Assembly: GCF_000227135.1 (NCBI RefSeq)
Contig: NC_018250.1
Span: 403,583-467,582 of the forward strand
From: Leishmania donovani
Lineage: Eukaryota; Euglenozoa; Kinetoplastea; Trypanosomatida; Trypanosomatidae
Length of the DNA: 64,000 bases
Direction: 5' to 3'
Shown: one piece after another, positions 31,891 through 40,439 of the stretch
How positions within the stretch are numbered: position 1 is the first letter of the stretch
How the letters are laid out: every line of letters begins with the position of its first letter
Made by a program: the position numbers and the translations under genes
Notes under the pieces: model-generated
What the model was told of the DNA's origin: nothing
Database searches by the model: none
The model's input: the letters and a program-made list of their open reading frames with translations, nothing else

Positions 31891-32913
31891 CTACATGCTC
31901 AGCTTTGATGGCTCACAAACGGTCAAGACCACCTTGCCGTGGCCGTGGTTCTCCGCGAGAAACTTGTACGCGTTGGTCACCTCCTCCAGCGGGAAGGTGC
32001 GGTCCACGATCGTACAGATGATGCGTTCGCTCATGTAGGGCACGATCTCGCGCTCGAAGGAGGTGACGAGGTCGGCCTTGTACTGGTCACTGCGGCAGTG
32101 CAGCTTGGAGAAGGTGATCTTAGCCCTCTCCCGAAAGAGCGGCAGGGCATTCATGTGCACCAACGCCCCGCCCATGAAGGCAATGACAATGAGATGGCCA
32201 TTGGGGGCGAGCACTTGGGCATTCTCACTGAGGTACGTTCCACCAAACACTGGATCGACAATCACGTTCACACTCTCCTCGCCGAAGAGGCGCTTCAGCT
32301 TCGGCGCAAAGGCCAAGCCAAGCTCGTCCGGCGTGCGGCTCAGCGTCACGCTTGCGTGCGCCTTGCACACATCCAGCTTCTCCTCGGAAGAGGTCGTGAT
32401 AGCGGTTGCTTTGAAGTACTTCTCCGTGATCTGTGCCGACGCGCTGCCGATGTCGCTGGCACCGGCGTGAATCAGCACTTTTTGCCCCCGCTTCACCTTT
32501 CCATGGCGATGAAGAATCTGCCACGCCCTGATGAACGTCTCTGGTATGGCGGCGGCCTCCGTGAAGGTGTAGCCCTGCGGCATCGCCATCACACAGCCCA
32601 TGTGCGCTACGGCGTAGTCTGCGTAGCCACCGCCGGGCAGCAGTGCCATCACCCGATCGCCCTCCTTGACTCTACCTGCCACGTCCGAGCCTACCTGCTC
32701 TACGATACCCGCCACCTCCAGTCCTAAAAGTTCGTTCGCACCGTCTGGTGGCGCATAGTTATCGCGCCGCTGCGACACACCTGCCCGATTCACGCCAGCT
32801 GCCATGACCTTTATAAGCACATCCGTTCCCTTCTTCACGGCCGCCTTGGGGACCTCGCTGATGGACATTGTGGCAATGCCGCCGAGGCCCTTCAACGTTA
32901 CTGCACGCATCAT
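31891..32913 (-). CDS. Zinc-independent quinone oxidoreductase (zeta-crystallin / PIG3-like MDR)
   Basis: I set the start at the ATG at 32913 (340 residues), because the family's N-terminal strand begins immediately (MMRAVTLKGLGG). The frame remains open upstream, but that part is low-complexity and reads through the probable splice site. The sequence is a medium-chain dehydrogenase/reductase: a GroES-like domain (GVNRAGVSQRRDNYAPPDG, then LGLEVAGIVEQVG), followed by a Rossmann domain with a dinucleotide loop GASDIGSASAQ near residue 145 and GGTYLSENAQVLAPNGHLIV. Zinc ligands of alcohol dehydrogenases are absent, as expected for NADPH:quinone reductases such as PIG3. The C-terminus reads SKLSM; the SKL triplet is not terminal, so it is not a normal glycosomal PTS1. 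Confidence 0.9.
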   Translation of the reverse strand: MMRAVTLKGLGGIATMSISEVPKAAVKKGTDVLIKVMAAGVNRAGVSQRRDNYAPPDGANELLGLEVAGIVEQVGSDVAGRVKEGDRVMALLPGGGYADYAVAHMGCVMAMPQGYTFTEAAAIPETFIRAWQILHRHGKVKRGQKVLIHAGASDIGSASAQITEKYFKATAITTSSEEKLDVCKAHASVTLSRTPDELGLAFAPKLKRLFGEESVNVIVDPVFGGTYLSENAQVLAPNGHLIVIAFMGGALVHMNALPLFRERAKITFSKLHCRSDQYKADLVTSFEREIVPYMSERIICTIVDRTFPLEEVTNAYKFLAENHGHGKVVLTVCEPSKLSM

Positions 32914-34093
32914 GGCTTTCTCAACTAAAATGCCAACGTCTCGTCGTGGTGGTGGTGTTTGTTGTGTGTGAGTGTTGGAGAGAGAAGGGCTCGCAGAGAG
33001 CGAGCGAGGGAAGGGGGGTTGCCGGGAGGTTCGTCTACTTATGAGCGCAGGCACCGGCCGCGGGAGCAGCAGAAAACGAATCAACTCGAAAGAACTGCGC
33101 GCGTGTGTAATCAGGGATGGTGAAGGTGGAAGACGCACCGCACTTCTCTCATTATCTGTGTGTGTGTGTGTGTGTGGACAGACAGAGAGAAAAGCGGCGG
33201 AGGACAAGTATCTTGTGTACACCTCTCCGGCCTGTCCTCGCCGTTACATAACAACGACCTCAGCGGAGCCGCAGAAGGAAGACAGCCACAGAGAAGCAAG
33301 CACAGACACGCCTACAAGCTTCCTTTACCTTCACGCCCACTGCGTGTTCGACGATGCATAACGTAGCGATCAGCTGTGTGGAGAGCAGTGTTACTCGCAA
33401 GACGAGCTGTCGGGATCGCAGAGAGAGATGATGATGATGAGCGCTCAGACGGGAGCGCGGTCAGGGGGTGGGGAAGACAACGAAAAGCGGAGGCACACGT
33501 CTGCTCGATTTGAGATTGTGCGGAGCGATGAGTTTATATGCGGACGCGTGTTCTTTAGCGCTTGCGAAGCAGACTTCGCCTTTCTTTAAGGAGAACACCT
33601 CCTCTCCTTCGCCAACGTGCCGAGCACAGATAGAGTGCACAGGAAAAACAGAGAGAAAGGGGAAGGCAAGCGAGAGGAGAAGTGCGTTGCACCAACGCCA
33701 TTAAGCGAGTCCACATGTTCGTCGCAGCCCACCCGACTTCGAGGAGGAGGAGGGGGGCGGTGTCTGCGCGGTCGTGCCGCCTACACACCGAGAGGGGCAT
33801 GCCAGCAGGCATGGAGCGTGTCTTTCATGCAAGAGCATACATACGCGTGTATATGCTGGTGTCTTTGCACAAGGACGACCACGGAGCCACATGACTTTCA
33901 GCATTCTGTCTCACCTGATGGAGCCCGGAGGGAGTCCACATGGCCAGTGGGAACTCCAAACATACCGACGACAGCAGTCACAAGACCCAAAAGGGCAACA
34001 AGGTTGCTGCAGCCCTTTCCCTGAAGAAAATCGAGACTAGAACTCGCGCCCACAGCAACAATAACGCTGTCGTGTCCATTGGACACTTTTTCT
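32914..34093. other. Intergenic region between quinone oxidoreductase and SIDER2 copy B
   Basis: No gene is seen. It has (TG)n at 33158-33175 and a short (GAT)n-like run near 33428-33440. Purine-rich DNA near 33650-33680 and 33735-33760 gives pyrimidine tracts on the transcribed strand. Confidence 0.5.
32925..33018 (-). promoter_or_regulatory. Probable trans-splice acceptor region of the quinone oxidoreductase gene
   Basis: On the transcribed strand a C/T tract (plus-strand purines 32977-33018) is followed within 30-50 bases by AG dinucleotides, including a TTTTAG at about 32928-32933, some 15 bases before the ATG. This is the standard polypyrimidine-AG layout for spliced-leader addition and supports the start at 32913. 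Confidence 0.45.
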
Positions 34094-34810
34094 GCGTCCT
34101 CAGCGCACCCACTCGCTGCCCAGACAAGCGTGCGGCCAACGCCACGCCCGAGCCGCCGCCCGCCCGCCGGCCTNNNNNNNNNNNNNNNNNNNNNNNNNNN
34201 NNNNNNNNNNNNNNNNNNNNNNNNNNNNNNNNNNNNNNNNNNNNNNNNNNNNNNNNNNNNNNNNNNNNNNNNGGCGTCCTCAGCGCACCCACTCGCTGCC
34301 CAGACAAGCGTGCGGCCAACGCCACGCCCGAGCCGCCGCCCGCCCGCCGGCCTGCCACAGGCCCCCATCGCCTCCTGCACTGCAGCCGTAGGCGCACACG
34401 CGGTACAGCAATGCGCCGACTCAGTCCGCCCAGCGCCGCCTCTGCCTCAAACTCTACACAGCACCCGCCGCCTCGCAGGCCGCCGCGCAGCCGCTCCCAT
34501 CGTGCCACCAGTCGCCACCCACGTGGTGCAGCCCGTACGCGGTGGCACGCCGGCCCCGCACCAGTGGGCAGTGCGAGGGCGGGGGGCGGGATACGCGCCA
34601 GCCACGCTGGCACGCTGCCCATCATCTGGACGGTACAGACGTGTGCGCTGGCGCAGGTCGCTCCGACGCGCCGCCGTCCGGGGCTTCAAACTGTCACCAC
34701 CGGAAGGTGGCTCGGCATCGGCAGGGGGTTGGGGGGAAGGGCTGCTGGGCTGCCCCACAGAGTGGGCACTGGTCCCTGATGCCGCGCCAAGGTGGCCGGC
34801 AGCATCAGGC
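34094..34810 (-). mobile_element. SIDER2-type retroposon relic, copy B (with 5' hallmark, assembly duplication at its 3' end)
   Basis: The complete copy is 34274-34810; 34094-34173 repeats its last 80 bp exactly across a 99-N run, so the two halves are overlapping contig ends. Read on the minus strand it begins with GCCGGCCACCTTGGCGC and GGCATCAGGGACCAGTGCCC. This resembles the conserved 5' 'Pr77' hallmark of ingi/L1Tc-type trypanosomatid retroposons. The element continues through a GC-rich body without intact coding capacity. It differs from copy C at only about two positions. It sits downstream of the first GH32 gene, inside its presumed 3' UTR. Confidence 0.8.
34174..34272. other. Assembly gap, 99 N, flanked by an 80-bp repeat
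   Basis: 34094-34173 equals 34274-34353 base for base, so this is probably an overlap that was not merged rather than missing sequence. Confidence 0.9.
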
Positions 34811-35206
34811 NNNNNNNNNNNNNNNNNNNNNNNNNNNNNNNNNNNNNNNNNNNNNNNNNNNNNNNNNNNNNNNNNNNNNNNNNNNNNNNNNNNNNNNNNN
34901 NNNNNNNNNNNNNNNNNNNNNNNNNNNNNNNNNNNNNNNNNNNNNNNNNNNNNNNNNNNNNNNNNNNNNNNNNNNNNNNNNNNNNNNNNNNNNNNNNNNN
35001 NNNNNNNNNNNNNNNNNNNNNNNNNNNNNNNNNNNNNNNNNNNNNNNNNNNNNNNNNNNNNNNNNNNNNNNNNNNNNNNNNNNNNNNNNNNNNNNNNNNN
35101 NNNNNNNNNNNNNNNNNNNNNNNNNNNNNNNNNNNNNNNNNNNNNNNNNNNNNNNNNNNNNNNNNNNNNNNNNNNNNNNNNNNNNNNNNNNNNNNNNNNN
35201 NNNNNN
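34811..35206. other. Assembly gap, 396 N
   Basis: It begins exactly at the 5' end of SIDER2 copy B and hides the true 3' end of the first GH32 gene. In the second GH32 locus the distance from the same coding point to the SIDER2 end is about 790 bp, so the stated gap length does not fit a simple copy of that arrangement. Confidence 0.9.
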
Positions 35207-36115
35207 CCTCCACAAGAAGCACGTCGGTGCTCTCCTGAATTCGCTGAGCGGAAATGGTGGCCTGCGCGCACCGCAGCTGCAGCAGCTCCTTGGGCGGCAC
35301 CATGCGAACACTGCCCGTGAATGGATCTAAAATCAGCTCCCGTGGCAGCGTCAGGCAGCCGCTCCAGCCGTGTCCGCGCGTCGGCATGGGGCTCTCCCAC
35401 ATGTCCATCCAGCCTATGATGAGACGCCGCCCATCCTTGGTGGGCAGAGTCTGCGGTGCGTAGAAGTCATGGCCGCGATCGATCTCGCGGAAGCGCTGCG
35501 TCACGTCGAACGAGGTCAGCCAGCGGGGTCCGTCAACGGCGTGGCCGCCGCTAGCGGTGTCCTTCGGCGAGACTGCCTCCCGCTCTGATAACGCTGGCGG
35601 TTCAGCACCAGCCGTTTCGACTGCGCGTCCACGTACAGCTCTGCCCCTGAGCCGAGCCACAGCCCGTACTTCTCCGCCGTGCTCGTTTCCATGTTGAACG
35701 CAATATCGAGCTCGTAGGCAGTGCAGTCCTCCACAAGAAGCACGTCGGTGCTCTCCTGAATTCGCTGAGCGGAAATGGTGGCCTGCGCGCACCGCAGCTG
35801 CAGCAGCTCCTTGGGCGGCACCATGCGAACACTGCCCGTGAATGGATCTAAAATCAGCTCCCGTGGCAGCGTCAGGCAGCCGCTCCAGCCGTGTCCGCGC
35901 GTCGGCATGGGGCTCTCCCACATGTCCATCCAGCCTATGATGAGACGCCGCCCATCCTTGGTGGGCAGAGTCTGCGGTGCGTAGAAGTCATGGCCGCGAT
36001 CGATCTCGCGGAAGCGCTGCGTCACGTCGAACGAGGTCAGCCAGCGGGGTCCGTCAACGGCGTGGCCGCCGCTAGCGGTGTCCTTCGGCGAGACTGCCTC
36101 CCGCTCTGATAACGC
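35207..36115. repeat. Partial tandem duplication within the first GH32 gene (offset 521 bp)
   Basis: 35207-35594 is identical to 35728-36115. The 521-bp period is not a multiple of three. Translation therefore shifts frame where the second unit begins, and the gene's C-terminus is replaced by a repeat of an earlier segment. Given the adjacent gaps, this is more likely an assembly fold than a real duplication. Confidence 0.85.
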
Positions 36116-37285
36116 CACCGTCACCAATGACGTGTTCCACGAGCCGAGCAGGTAGCCGCTCTGGAACCGATTGCGGTTGGCATAGCCAGCCTTCCGCATC
36201 CCTTGCGGCGAGTACAAGAAGACGTCCATCTGATCTAACCGAAAGAGGTCGGGGCACTCCCACATGAACACGTTNNNNNNNNNNNNNNNNNNNNNNNNNN
36301 NNNNNNNNNNNNNNNNNNNNNNNNNNNNNNNNNNNNNNNNNNNNNNNNNNNNNNNNNNNNNNNNNNNNNNNNNGCCAGCCTTCCGCATCCCTTGCGGCGA
36401 GTACAAGAAGACGTCCATCTGATCTAACCGAAAGAGGTCGGGGCACTCCCACATGAACACGTTCTTGTCCTCCGTCATCCCCAGCACCTGCCAGTTCGTG
36501 TCGTCCCACTTAAGCAGGTCTTCTGTGGCGAAGAGCAGCAGCTGGCCAAGGTCCTTCGTCACGTCACGGGCACCACACACCATCCACCACCGCCCGTCCT
36601 GCTGCCACACCTTCGGGTCACGGAAGTGCACGTACCCCGGTGGCGGGCGCACGACGGCGCCGAGCTTCTCGAAGTTCACGCCGTCGCTGCTGACGGCGAC
36701 GCACTGCTGCTGGTAAAACGATGCCCCTTCGCCCATGGCGCCGTTGCCGCTGCCTTTCTCACTCTCGGTGCGCCATGTGTGCCCGGTATAGAAAATGTAT
36801 AGCTTGTTGTTGTAGCTCACCGATGACCCGGAGAAGCAGCCATCATGGTCAAACAGCTCCCCTGGAGCGAGGGCGATGGGCTGGTGCTGCCAGTGCACAA
36901 GATCCTCGCTCGTCACGTGGCCCCAGTGCATTGGACCCCAGTTCTCGCTGAAGGGGTTATACTGATAGAATACATGATACAAGCCGTTGTGGTAGCAAAG
37001 GCCGCCTGGCACTCCCATCCACCCGGCAAAGGAAGCCATATGGTAGTCCGGGTACCACATCTTGTTCAGCACACTCCAAGCCTTCACGGCCGTGTGATTG
37101 GCTACCTCCAGTCGCTCCTCGTGCGACGACTCCTGTTTCAAGTCCGCGATGCCGCTGCTAGTGGCGGTGTCCGTCGCCATAGCTGAAGCAGCTTGCATGA
37201 GAGAGGGATATGGGGAGTCGTTAAGAGAATGGGGGCACGCCCTGTTGGCTGCGTCGTCTGCTGGGATGGGTTCCGACGCACGCAT
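35516..37285 (-). CDS. GH32 beta-fructofuranosidase-like protein 1, nucleophile motif altered; 3' end missing
   Basis: The start is an ATG at 37285; ATGs at 37198 and 37180 are also possible. No signal peptide is seen. The five-blade propeller motifs of GH32 are recognisable: YHVFYQYNP, MHWGHVTSEDLVHWQH, the transition-state motif FRDPKV, and MWECPD, which carries the acid/base Glu. However, the N-terminal motif that should read W-M-N-D-P-N-G reads WMGVPGG (about 37001-37021), so the catalytic Asp nucleophile is a valine. Sucrose or fructan hydrolysis is therefore doubtful: it could be a pseudoenzyme, regulator or carbohydrate binder. A 99-N run (36275-36373) flanked by a 90-bp repeat interrupts it. 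After SKRLVLNR the frame enters a misplaced repeat, so the last 80 or so residues are unknown. Trypanosomatid GH32 genes are thought to be of bacterial origin. Confidence 0.8.
   Translation of the reverse strand: MRASEPIPADDAANRACPHSLNDSPYPSLMQAASAMATDTATSSGIADLKQESSHEERLEVANHTAVKAWSVLNKMWYPDYHMASFAGWMGVPGGLCYHNGLYHVFYQYNPFSENWGPMHWGHVTSEDLVHWQHQPIALAPGELFDHDGCFSGSSVSYNNKLYIFYTGHTWRTESEKGSGNGAMGEGASFYQQQCVAVSSDGVNFEKLGAVVRPPPGYVHFRDPKVWQQDGRWWMVCGARDVTKDLGQLLLFATEDLLKWDDTNWQVLGMTEDKNVFMWECPDLFRLDQMDVFLYSPQGMRKAGXXXXXXXXXXXXXXXXXXXXXXXXXXXXXXXXXNVFMWECPDLFRLDQMDVFLYSPQGMRKAGYANRNRFQSGYLLGSWNTSLVTVALSEREAVSPKDTASGGHAVDGPRWLTSFDVTQRFREIDRGHDFYAPQTLPTKDGRRLIIGWMDMWESPMPTRGHGWSGCLTLPRELILDPFTGSVRMVPPKELLQLRCAQATISAQRIQESTDVLLVEDCTAYELDIAFNMETSTAEKYGLWLGSGAELYVDAQSKRLVLNRQRYQSGRQSRRRTPLAAATPLTDPAG
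36275..36373. other. Assembly gap, 99 N, flanked by a 90-bp repeat
   Basis: 36185-36274 equals 36374-36463. Removing the gap and one copy leaves the GH32 reading frame continuous. Confidence 0.9.
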
Positions 37286-39345
37286 GTGCCTCCTCGAAAT
37301 GTTACGTCAGCTTTTACGCACAGCGAGAAAGAAGACGTGAAAGCGGAAGACGCCACGAGAGGACAGCGGCGAGGTAGAAGGGAAAATCAAGATCACTTGG
37401 ATTGGGCAACTACGCCTCAAATGGCACACCGGTCTCTTCAGTTCTTCGAGCTCCTTTCTTTCCCTATGTATGCTGTTCTCATACCCTTTCCCTCCCCTCA
37501 GCCTTCTTGTCTCGTCGTCGTCGGGTATGCCACTGTGCCGCTGTTCCGGGAGAGCGAGGAAGAGAAGGCAGGAACGAAGGAGAAGGAATGGGTATGGATG
37601 AGGGGCGGGGCAGGGCAACGATATTGCTTGCTGTGGTGTGAGCGCAAGCGAATAATAACACAACGAAGGAAGAAGACGCAACACGCAATACAAGACAACA
37701 CACAGAAGAAGCCCGTGAGAGCGACGAGAAACCAAACGAGACAAGAAGAGGCACAAGATAACGTCAAGCGTTCAGAGCCCGTGTCACGCGGCAAGTGCGA
37801 CACAGCAGAGGATTCGCAACGGCACAGAGCAAGAAAAGGTTTGAGATATCCAGGGCACAGGACCTCGATCTCGAGGAATGCAAGGATGGTGCAGGGGAAA
37901 AGAAGCGACGAGAGCGCGAGGGATGTGGCCACAAGGCGCGCAAGAAAAGAGTAGCACGAACAAAAGCGGGGAGTTGAGGGGAGAGAGGAAAAGGTCTGGA
38001 TGCAAGCACACACCGACACACACACGCACACACACACACACACACATATATATAGAGATGCACACTTACAAAAAGCGCAACAAGCAACCCCAGGAAGTGG
38101 AGGGGCAATCGACAAAAAAAAAAAACAGATCGGCCTCCGTTGTTCGTGGTGCGGCCACCGTAAACAGCGAGAGGGGGGAAGGAAGGAAGACGCTCGGTTC
38201 ACTGGGAATGTGCTGCTTTTGTGTGCTTGCTTCTGCTTTGCGGGTTTACCTTCTCTCTCTCTGCGTGTACGTGTGTGTCCTCCGGCGTGCTCTGCTGTGA
38301 TGGCAGCGGTCGCTCGGAGATCGCGGGGGCGATCGGATGCGGTTTCGCTTCGCCACGTTGCTTTTTTTCCTTTCGGCTCGTTCTGTTCTGGTCGAGCACC
38401 CTGGCAGAGAAGAAAAACACCGCCCCCTCCCCTCACGCAAGACACCAATGATGATGAGAGCGGGAGAGGATGCAGGCACACACACGCATAGAGGGAGGGA
38501 GAGACAGAGACAAGCACACGGCAATGTCCCTCTGTGTGTGGTTCAAAATATTTTGTCTTCCGCGAGTGCCCGACGAACGCAGAAGGAGCGTAACCGCGTG
38601 TCCGTGCGACTACAAGCAGGATGGCTCGTATGGGGGTATGTGTGGGGAGTGAGATTGTCGAGGAGAGGGGAATGAGCGCGTCGTGGAGATGGGGGTCGGG
38701 GAGGGGGGAGGTATGCCGCTGTACCCGCGCGCATACGCAGCCGCGTGAATGTTTACACGCTTCTGTATGTCAACCGTCGACAGAAACCAACAAGCCTAAC
38801 TAAATATTGTACGGCAAGGAAGAAGAGGCTTGTGAGCGCGAGGAAATCCGAAAGAGAGAGAGGGCGTATGCGGGCTGACTCCGGATTCAGAATGGCTCGC
38901 TCACAGCAGACACCTTGGTCGGCAAATGGGGGAGGGCGGCAGCGAGGGCTACGCTCTGCTACAGATGTAAAATGTGGAGAATTTTTCGTTTTCTTTTCCA
39001 CATGATACGTGCTAGCACGTTTTGTGAGCGTGCGGGCGTGTTCGAAGAAGAGCGCATGTGCGAGGCGAAGAGGAAGAGTAGGGGAAACGGGTGCGTGTGT
39101 ATGTGTGTGTGTGAGACGTGGTGAACAACAAAGAGGGAGGGAGGGACGCCAACATGGCGGTAAATCATCTGCGCACCCGCCGATGCACGACGCTTGCTCA
39201 TCGCCTCTGCGGAGGAAGCGCAGCGGCGAGACAATCAGATGCAGAGAGAGAGAAGAGAACGGGACCGTGCACGGAATGGAAAAGCACCGGAAGACACTCG
39301 AAAGAATACGACGAAAGAAAACAAAGGTGAGAAGAAGAGGAGCAC
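37286..39345. other. Intergenic region between the two GH32 modules
   Basis: About 2 kb with no supported gene: (CA)n at 38025-38046, an A-run near 38114-38125 and low-complexity frames on both strands. It should hold the 5' UTR and splice signals of GH32 gene 1 and the distal 3' UTR of GH32 gene 2. Confidence 0.5.
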
Positions 39346-39897
39346 AGGCAGGAGTTGCTCTCTCCGGCGTCCTCAGCGCACCCACTCGCTGCCCAGACAA
39401 GCGTGCGGCCAACGCCGCGCCCGAGCCGCCGCCCGCCCGCCGGCCTGCCACAGGCCCCCATCGCCTCCTGCACTGCAGCCGTAGGCGCACACGCGGTACA
39501 GCAATGCGCCGACTCAGTCCGCCCAGCGCCGCCTCTGCCTCAAACTCTACACAGCACCCGCCGCCTCGCAGGCCGCCGNNNNNNNNNNNNNNNNNNNNNN
39601 NNNNNNNNNNNNNNNNNNNNNNNNNNNNNNNNNNNNNNNNNNNNNNNNNNNNNNNNCAGTGCGAGGGCGGGGGGCGGGATACGCGCCAGCCACGCTGGCA
39701 CGCTGCCCATCATCTGGACGGTACAGACGTGTGCGCTGGGGCAGGTCGCTCCGACGCGCCGCCGTCCGGGGCTTCAAACTGTCACCACCGGAAGGTGGCT
39801 CGGCATCGGCAGGGGGTTGGGGGGAAGGGCTGCTGGGCTGCCCCACAGAGTGGGCACTGGTCCCTGATGCCGCGCCAAGGTGGCCGGCAGCATCAGG
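39346..39897 (-). mobile_element. SIDER2-type retroposon relic, copy C (with 5' hallmark)
   Basis: About 550 bp on the minus strand. It begins at about 39897 with the same GCCGGCCACCTTGGCGC hallmark as copy B and ends at about 39346 with the same 3' boundary as copy A. An internal 78-N run (39579-39656) corresponds to about 83 bp in the intact copies, so it is a correctly sized gap. The element lies about 540 bp downstream of the GH32 gene 2 stop and so in its 3' UTR. It has no coding capacity. Confidence 0.85.
39579..39656. other. Assembly gap, 78 N, inside SIDER2 copy C
   Basis: The missing sequence is about 83 bp in the other two copies, and the flanks do not overlap. Unlike the 99-N gaps, this is a genuine short gap in GC-rich repeat DNA. 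Confidence 0.85.
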
Positions 39898-40439
39898 CGG
39901 AAACGAAAAAGTGGTACGAAAAGAATGAAGAATAGAGGCACAGAGATGCGCACACTCAAATGCAGAGACCCGTGCATGCATCCGTACACACACACAAGTG
40001 CATGCGGGGCATGCGTGCGCTGGTGCAGGCCTCTGCCGTTCCCCCGGAAGCCGGAAAAGAGATGCGACAACGGGTGTGCAACGGCAAATCGAAAGCAGCG
40101 ACGACAGCACGCTCCCCGAGTGCACACACACGCGCGCAGAGGGGGCTTTCGGGCCTTCCTCTCCGTCCCCCCTCGGCCCTTTTGCGTGTTTCGCCCGTTT
40201 CACGTAGCGCGGCCACGGATTGCGGCTGCAGCGAGAAGAGCGGAAGGCACAAGGAGGGGGAGGGCGGAGTTGTCCAGCGGGCGATGGGATCGCCACGGCG
40301 TGTGCACCGGAGGGGCGGGCGGGCGGGCGGACGAGACGGGCAAAGCGAAAGAAGGAGGCGCCAATCGTTCGGTGCGCGACACTGCCGACGAGGTCGAGCG
40401 TCACGCAGGCGCACGCCTTCTCACGCAGGGCAGGAGGGC
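39898..40439. other. 3' UTR-proximal region of GH32 gene 2
   Basis: About 540 bp between the stop codon and SIDER2 copy C. No gene is seen. A short GGGC repeat lies near 40314-40330. Confidence 0.6.

Noticed and set aside
31891..31905. Possible PTS1 (SKL) on the quinone oxidoreductase
   Set aside because: The protein ends SKLSM; SKL is two residues from the end and so not a terminal peroxisomal/glycosomal signal.
34079..35400. Several long frames on both strands across the N runs
   Set aside because: They exist only because N is translated as X; the real bases belong to SIDER2 and GH32 sequence in other frames.
37498..38517. 339-codon minus-strand open frame upstream of SIDER2 copy C
   Set aside because: Low-complexity Cys/Val/Ser/Phe sequence built on (TG)n and pyrimidine tracts; it is in the 5' region of GH32 gene 1.
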